DNA of 64,000 nt from Eonycteris spelaea. Taxonomy: Eukaryota; Chordata; Mammalia; Chiroptera; Pteropodidae. Where the stretch lies: contig PUFA01000006.1 in NCBI GenBank assembly GCA_003508835.1, positions 1,922,001 to 1,986,000 on the forward strand, in the 5' to 3' direction. The position numbers and the translations under genes were made by a program. Within the stretch, counting starts at the first letter, position 1. Every line of letters begins with the position of its first letter. Below the pieces are notes generated by a model, which had not been told where the DNA came from, searched no databases, and saw only the letters and a list, made by a program, of their open reading frames with translations. Shown here one piece after another: positions 63,170 to 64,000 of this stretch.

Positions 63170-63570
63170 GAGTTTGACATTTAAAAAGCAATCAGTGTGA
63201 TTTATCATAGATTAAGGAAGAAAATATAATCTCATTGATGTTAGAAAAAAGCCAACATAATTTTGAAGAAAATTAAAAGGTGGAAAGATATGCTTTCCTA
63301 GATACCAAGACTTACTATAAAATAAGATAATTAAGACATGAAAGTATTAGTGTAGGCACAAACCGAAAAATAAGATAAAATATATATCCTAGAAATAGAC
63401 TCAAGCACATACGGAATGTTGATATGTGACAGAGCTGTCACTGAAGAGCAGTGGGAGAAAGACGGTGTTTTCACTAAGTGATGCTGACGATTGGCTACCT
63501 GTACAGAAAAAGTGAAGTTAAACTCCTGTCTCAAACCATATACAAAATCATTTCTAGGTGGATTAAGTGC
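63170..63570 (+). mobile_element. L1 ORF2 fragment
   Basis: The blocks 'gcaatcagtgtgatttatcatag', 'gaaatagactcaagcacatacgg' and 'gtgatgctgacgattggctacc'-like sequence follow L1 ORF2 in + orientation. It is diverged. Confidence 0.55.
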
Positions 63571-64000
63571 TTAGCCAGGGTGCCCTCAAGAAAAAAAAAA
63601 ACTACACTCGTAATTTGAACTGGGAAAATTTAATATAAAAAATTACTAACTAGTTACAAGGAATTAACTACTTAAAGAAGTAGAAAGCTCCAAACGATAC
63701 GGTCATAGTACATACAGGAAGCAGCCACCACTTCTATGGCTAGTGCAGAGTAACCAAGAAAGGAACGAATTAGGAAGAGAGCCCCAACTCAAGGCTGAGA
63801 CTCAGACCTCATTGGAGAGAGTGTAGCTGGCTCCACTGTATGGGAGAGATGATGCCACAGACCAGGACCCGTAGCCTGGAAACTGTCCCCTGGAGTGCTG
63901 GTGAAACTTGCTAGGAAACCACCTGTCAGATGCCAACAAAACTCTCTGAGAAGCCACCTAACGACTAAGAAGCTACTTATTGGCAACCACACCATTGGAA

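Overview
This window is mammalian nuclear DNA, AT-rich and dominated by interspersed repeats, with spliced genes and no bacterial-style gene packing. It holds one clear locus of interest: a tail-to-tail pair of Krüppel-like factor genes. KLF18 is on the + strand (about 16.4-19.9 kb) and KLF17 is on the - strand (about 32.6-42.7 kb). Both have three coding exons with introns at matching phases (phase 0 after exon 1, phase 1 inside the first zinc-finger linker), so they look like an old inverted duplication. As I recall the human genome, KLF17 and KLF18 also sit next to each other and point towards one another there. KLF18 reads as an intact 397-residue protein. KLF17 has good splice sites and intact zinc fingers, but a single-base deletion in exon 2 breaks its frame before the DNA-binding domain, so it is a pseudogene, a broken allele or a sequence error.

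The host is a placental mammal and probably a laurasiatherian. L1 3' ends resemble those I associate with bats and their relatives. There are no Alu, carnivore CAN, ruminant or equine SINEs. One 5S rRNA-derived insertion recalls the 5S-derived SINEs described in fruit bats. I favour a bat, possibly a SINE-poor yinpterochiropteran, with low confidence.

Layout: 1-12 kb holds L1, MLT1, a hAT element, LTRs and microsatellites. A retrocopy of ATP5MG with target-site duplications lies at 13.26-14.01 kb. KLF18 occupies 16.4-19.9 kb, with a MIR just upstream of its promoter and L1 and MIR fragments in intron 1. The 20-32 kb interval between the two genes is L1, L2, MIR and LTR-like sequence. KLF17 spans 32.6-42.6 kb; its 8.4-kb intron 1 contains a 2.1-kb L1 inserted into an older L1, and exon 1 lies in a CpG-rich promoter. 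From 43 to 64 kb there is no gene I can support, only repeats, many nested: L2 containing MLT1 containing L1; L1 containing a Tigger; L1 containing another L1 plus a solo LTR; and a hAT containing the 5S-derived element.

Functionally, both genes would encode nuclear transcription factors that bind GC/CACCC boxes through three C2H2 fingers. KLF18 has a conventional TATA/CCAAT promoter, whereas KLF17 has a TATA-less, GC-rich one. Gaps not listed were read and contain nothing I could identify.
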